Assembly: GCA_021827875.1 (NCBI GenBank) | Contig: JAKAUA010000080.1 | Span: 1 to 8,810, forward strand | DNA from: a bacterium | GTDB lineage: Bacteria > Babelota > Babeliae > Babelales > Vermiphilaceae | Reading direction: 5' to 3' | Length of the DNA stretch: 8,810 bases | Shown here: in pieces, positions 6,295 to 8,810 of the stretch | Numbering within the stretch: the stretch's first letter is position 1 | Layout of the letters: each line of letters starts with the position of its first letter | Program-made: the position numbers and the translations under genes | Notes under the pieces: generated by a model | Databases searched by the model: none | Seen by the model: the letters and a program-made list of their open reading frames with translations, nothing else | Told to the model about the DNA's origin: nothing

Positions 6295-6836
6295 ATAATA
6301 CAAGCTTCTTGGCACGCAAATATGCATTGGCCTTTACTCATTCTTTTGCCGCTGATTTTACTAAAGAAGATATAGAACAGATAGCGCACGCATACCAATT
6401 TTTTGTTGCGCACAAACGCTTTTCTTATCTCCTTAATCTTCCTACAATCAACAAAGCGCTTAAACAAGATGCCTTAGAAAAAATTTTAATCGGACAATTT
6501 CATCTGCCCACACAGCCATGCAAAGCTTTGATTAACCTACTTATTGCCCATCATCGCACTCAATTAATGGGGACTATTTTGCACATTGTGCATGAATTAA
6601 TGATGAAAGAGAAAAACATAGAGGCGTTTACTATAAGCAGTGCACAGCCACTTACCCAAGAACAACAAACTGAACTTGAACAATTTCTTGTGCATACTAC
6701 TACAAAGACAATTGTACCGACATATACAGTTAATAAAGATTTAATTGCAGGCCTCCGCGTGCAAAGCAACGCCCACTTGTGGGAACACTCGCTAAAAAAA
6801 TATTTGCGTACGCTCAATCGTACGATAACCAGATAA
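6291..6836 (+). CDS. atpH: F-type ATP synthase subunit delta (OSCP-like)
   Basis: 181 aa, close to the usual 175-185. The N-terminal helical domain starts with LARKYALAFTHSF (7-19), typical of the delta/OSCP family. The C-terminal domain includes INLLIAHHRTQLMGTILHIV (about 81-100) and SAQPLTQEQQTEL, followed by strands ending IAGLRVQSNAHLWEHSLKKY, the family's characteristic G-x-R-V-x...D/H-x-S-x-K pattern. Delta joins the top of the alpha/beta hexamer to the b stalk. AAGGA (6280-6284), within the end of atpF, is 6 nt before the ATG. The gene overlaps atpF by four bases (ATGA) and is followed 9 nt later by atpA. Confidence 0.92.
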   Translation: MNNTSFLARKYALAFTHSFAADFTKEDIEQIAHAYQFFVAHKRFSYLLNLPTINKALKQDALEKILIGQFHLPTQPCKALINLLIAHHRTQLMGTILHIVHELMMKEKNIEAFTISSAQPLTQEQQTELEQFLVHTTTKTIVPTYTVNKDLIAGLRVQSNAHLWEHSLKKYLRTLNRTITR

Positions 6837-6845
6837 AGGCACACC

Positions 6846-8363
6846 ATGGATATCAAAAATATTGATCTCGCTTCATTATTCGAACAATCATTACAAAACA
6901 AACCACAAAAATCACTTGATGAAATTGGTGTCGTCGTAAAAGTCGGCGATGGCATCTGTTATGTACACGGTCTTTCTAATGCAATATTTGGTGAATTAAT
7001 TGATTTCGAAGGTGGCAATCGGGGAATTATCTTTGACTTGAGCGAAGATGCGGTTGCTATATTTGTACTTGATCGTACTCTGTCTGTTGAAGAACTTGAA
7101 GTGGCAAAAAGAACCGGCGCTGTCTTTAAAATTCCCGTGAGCGATGCGCTTGTGGGTCGTACGGTAAATGCATTGGGTATGCCAATAGATGCGCTTGGCG
7201 ATATCCCTGCAGCGCAATGGCGTGCAGTAGAGCAACGCGTACCGCAGATTATAGAGCGCAGCCCTATTAATGAATCATTAGAAACCGGCTGTATCGCTAT
7301 TGATACCTTGATCCCCATAGGTAAAGGCCAACGTGAGTTAATAATTGGTAATCGTAATACGGGAAAAACTTCTTTAATTATTGATACTATTTTGCACCAA
7401 AAAGGCAAAAATGTTCTCTGCATTTATGTCTCTATCGGGCAACGCCAGGCAAATTTAGCACGTATCATTAATATCTTGGCAGAAAATGGCGCGCTTGAAT
7501 ATTCTATTATTGTCAGCGCTAACGCGAGTGAAGCAGTACTTGATCAATACTTGGCTCCCTATGTTGGCTGCACCATTGGCGAGCATTTTAGGGACCAAGG
7601 CAAAGATGTCCTTATTATTTATGATGATTTAAGTAATCATGCAATTGCGTACCGCGAAATGTCACTCCTTATGCGCCGCGCGCCAGGACGTGAAGCGTAT
7701 CCGGGTGATGTGTTCTACTTGCACTCCCGTTTGCTAGAACGTGCTGGTAAAATGGCTGCAGGTGGGTCATTAACAGCACTGCCAATAGTACAAATTCAAA
7801 GCGATGATATTACTGCCTACATTCCAACTAATTTGATCTCCATTACCGATGGACAAATTTTTCTTGATACCAAATTGTTTAACAATGGTATTCGTCCCGC
7901 AGTAAATATCGAGCTCTCGGTATCACGTGTTGGTGGTGCCGCACAAACAGCAGCTATTAAAAAAGTGACCAAGGCATTGCGTCTTGAATTAGCACAATAT
8001 AATGAGTTACTCGACTTTGCACAATTTGGTACCGAGCTTGATGAAGTTTCTCAACAAAAATTAAAGCGTGGCTCCATCGCGGTTGAACTATTAAAACAGC
8101 CGCTGTTTGTTACCTACTCATTTGTTGATCAAACGCTCATGCTCTTCTTATTAAAAGAAAATTTCTTGGATTCATTGGCTCTCGTTGATGTACGTCCATT
8201 TGCAACCAAATTTGTAAGCTATGTGCAATCATTGTATCCGGAATTGTATGAGAGCATTGCCGACAGCAAAGATTTAGAATCAGCTATTGTAGAACCGCTC
8301 AAAGCTGCTGCGATAGAATTTGGCAAAATCTTTGTACCACAAGATAAGAACATTTTAGAATAA
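6846..8363 (+). CDS. atpA: F-type ATP synthase subunit alpha
   Basis: 505 aa, full length for the family. It has the N-terminal beta-barrel domain (about 25-92), the nucleotide-binding domain (about 93-380) and the C-terminal helical domain. The P-loop is GNRNTGKT (168-175), whereas most alpha subunits have GDRQTGKT; both D-to-N and Q-to-N changes are visible. The Walker B region is VLIIYDD (255-261). The family signature PAVNIELSVS (351-360) is followed by R361, the arginine finger that reaches into the catalytic beta site. YIPTNLISITDGQIF is also typical. Alpha binds nucleotide at the non-catalytic sites and forms the alpha3beta3 hexamer. AAAGG (6835-6839) lies 6 nt upstream of the ATG. It is the last gene of this operon; a terminator follows at once, so gamma, beta and epsilon must be encoded elsewhere. 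Confidence 0.98.
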   Translation: MDIKNIDLASLFEQSLQNKPQKSLDEIGVVVKVGDGICYVHGLSNAIFGELIDFEGGNRGIIFDLSEDAVAIFVLDRTLSVEELEVAKRTGAVFKIPVSDALVGRTVNALGMPIDALGDIPAAQWRAVEQRVPQIIERSPINESLETGCIAIDTLIPIGKGQRELIIGNRNTGKTSLIIDTILHQKGKNVLCIYVSIGQRQANLARIINILAENGALEYSIIVSANASEAVLDQYLAPYVGCTIGEHFRDQGKDVLIIYDDLSNHAIAYREMSLLMRRAPGREAYPGDVFYLHSRLLERAGKMAAGGSLTALPIVQIQSDDITAYIPTNLISITDGQIFLDTKLFNNGIRPAVNIELSVSRVGGAAQTAAIKKVTKALRLELAQYNELLDFAQFGTELDEVSQQKLKRGSIAVELLKQPLFVTYSFVDQTLMLFLLKENFLDSLALVDVRPFATKFVSYVQSLYPELYESIADSKDLESAIVEPLKAAAIEFGKIFVPQDKNILE

Positions 8364-8399
8364 AAAGAAAAGGGCACGTTTTAAAGTGCCCTTTTTTTT
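8362..8399. terminator. Bidirectional intrinsic terminator between atpA and the convergent small gene
   Basis: GGGCAC (8372-8377) pairs perfectly with GTGCCC (8386-8391) around an 8-nt loop. Eight T follow on the plus strand (8392-8399). An A-rich tract (8362-8371) on the other side gives a U-rich tail for the minus strand. It starts right at the atpA stop and overlaps the stop codon of the convergent gene, so it serves both. It marks a firm end to the atp operon after atpA. Confidence 0.92.
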
Positions 8400-8769
8400 A
8401 CAATTTACCTGCTTCTTCTCGTTTTTTTAGCCATTGGGCGTATTGGGCTCTCGTCATTTCCTTTGGATTTTCAGCCAATCCCTTATCAATGTTACTTATT
8501 TTCTCATCCATAGCACTTGACAATTGAGGGTTTTGACGTGCTTTTATAAGATGCGTGCGTCTTGCAGTAATTAACCTATTTTCTTGCATTTGCGGTCTTT
8601 GTATAAACCAGTACCAGCTGCCAATCCCGGCACCTGCAAAAACTGTGGTCCATGCCGCAATTGTCTTGCCCCAGCCACCAAACCATGATTGATTCTTATT
8701 GTCAGCTTGGATTGAAGATATGCTCATCGCAATTACTATGAGAAAACCTAATTTTCCATTTATTTTCAT
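8398..8769 (-). CDS. Small secreted or membrane-anchored protein of unknown function (123 aa)
   Basis: I do not recognise this family. The N-terminus MKINGKLGFLIVIAMSISSI is a clear signal peptide with likely cleavage at IQA-D (residue 22). A tryptophan- and glycine-rich patch (SWFGGWG, 28-34) precedes a second hydrophobic helix at about 36-56 (IAAWTTVFAGAGIGSWYWF). The mature protein therefore probably stays in the inner membrane with a charged helical tail (59-123, ending QYAQWLKKREEAGKL). Whether the tail is periplasmic or cytoplasmic depends on whether the first segment is cleaved. GAGGAA lies about 4-5 nt upstream of the ATG and fixes the start. Only 41 nt upstream are visible, without a clear promoter. 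It is convergent with atpA and shares its terminator; nothing links it to ATP synthase. Confidence 0.78.
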   Translation of the reverse strand: MKINGKLGFLIVIAMSISSIQADNKNQSWFGGWGKTIAAWTTVFAGAGIGSWYWFIQRPQMQENRLITARRTHLIKARQNPQLSSAMDEKISNIDKGLAENPKEMTRAQYAQWLKKREEAGKL

Positions 8770-8810
8770 AAATTCCTCGTAAACAAAGAGCTTATTTCTA
8801 ATTCTTTATC

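Noticed and set aside
6000..6467. 155-codon minus-strand ORF antisense to atpF and atpH
   Set aside because: Its cysteine- and serine-rich composition is typical of the complement of Gln/Ala-rich coding DNA, and it lies wholly inside two well-supported genes.
6959..7423. 154-codon minus-strand ORF antisense to atpA
   Set aside because: It is a shadow of the conserved alpha-subunit frame with no features of its own.

Overview
The window looks like an A+T-rich Gram-negative (diderm) bacterial chromosome. Three predicted proteins carry Sec-type signal peptides, and one of them ends like an outer-membrane protein. Gene content and style (an unusual F-type ATP synthase with a b/b' pair, and lineage-specific secreted proteins of unknown function) would suit a host-associated lineage such as Candidatus Dependentiae (TM6). 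That placement is my impression, not something the window proves.

Left part (1-4401, minus strand). Three co-directional genes are spaced 12-15 nt apart and probably form one transcript. They encode a 541-aa secreted, probably outer-membrane protein, a 222-aa secreted helical protein, and the RecD2-type DNA helicase, whose 3' end runs off the left edge. A good sigma70-like promoter (TTGGCA, 17 nt, TACACT) lies about 65 nt upstream of the first gene.

Centre (4402-5167). This 766-nt stretch has no convincing complete gene. In order it holds the minus-strand promoter, a 52-bp REP-like nested palindrome, a compact G+C-rich island (about 4640-4910) and an A+T-rich leader with a weak promoter and a hairpin before atpE. 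The island holds many hairpins and a small ORF remnant. It ends at an inverted pair of GCCTAAC/GTTAGGC boxes that fit the integron attC consensus. This island is the least explained part of the window.

Right part (5168-8363, plus strand). A tightly packed partial ATP synthase operon reads c (atpE), b'-like, b (atpF), delta (atpH), alpha (atpA). It lacks atpB upstream and atpG, atpD and atpC downstream, because a strong bidirectional terminator follows atpA directly. The synthase genes must therefore be split over at least two loci. The c subunit carries the residue set known from Na+-translocating c-rings (Q31, E64, S65, S66, Y69). The b'-like subunit is short and its coiled coil is broken by a proline-containing segment.

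Far right (8398-8769, minus strand). A small secreted or membrane-anchored protein of unknown function converges on atpA and shares its terminator.
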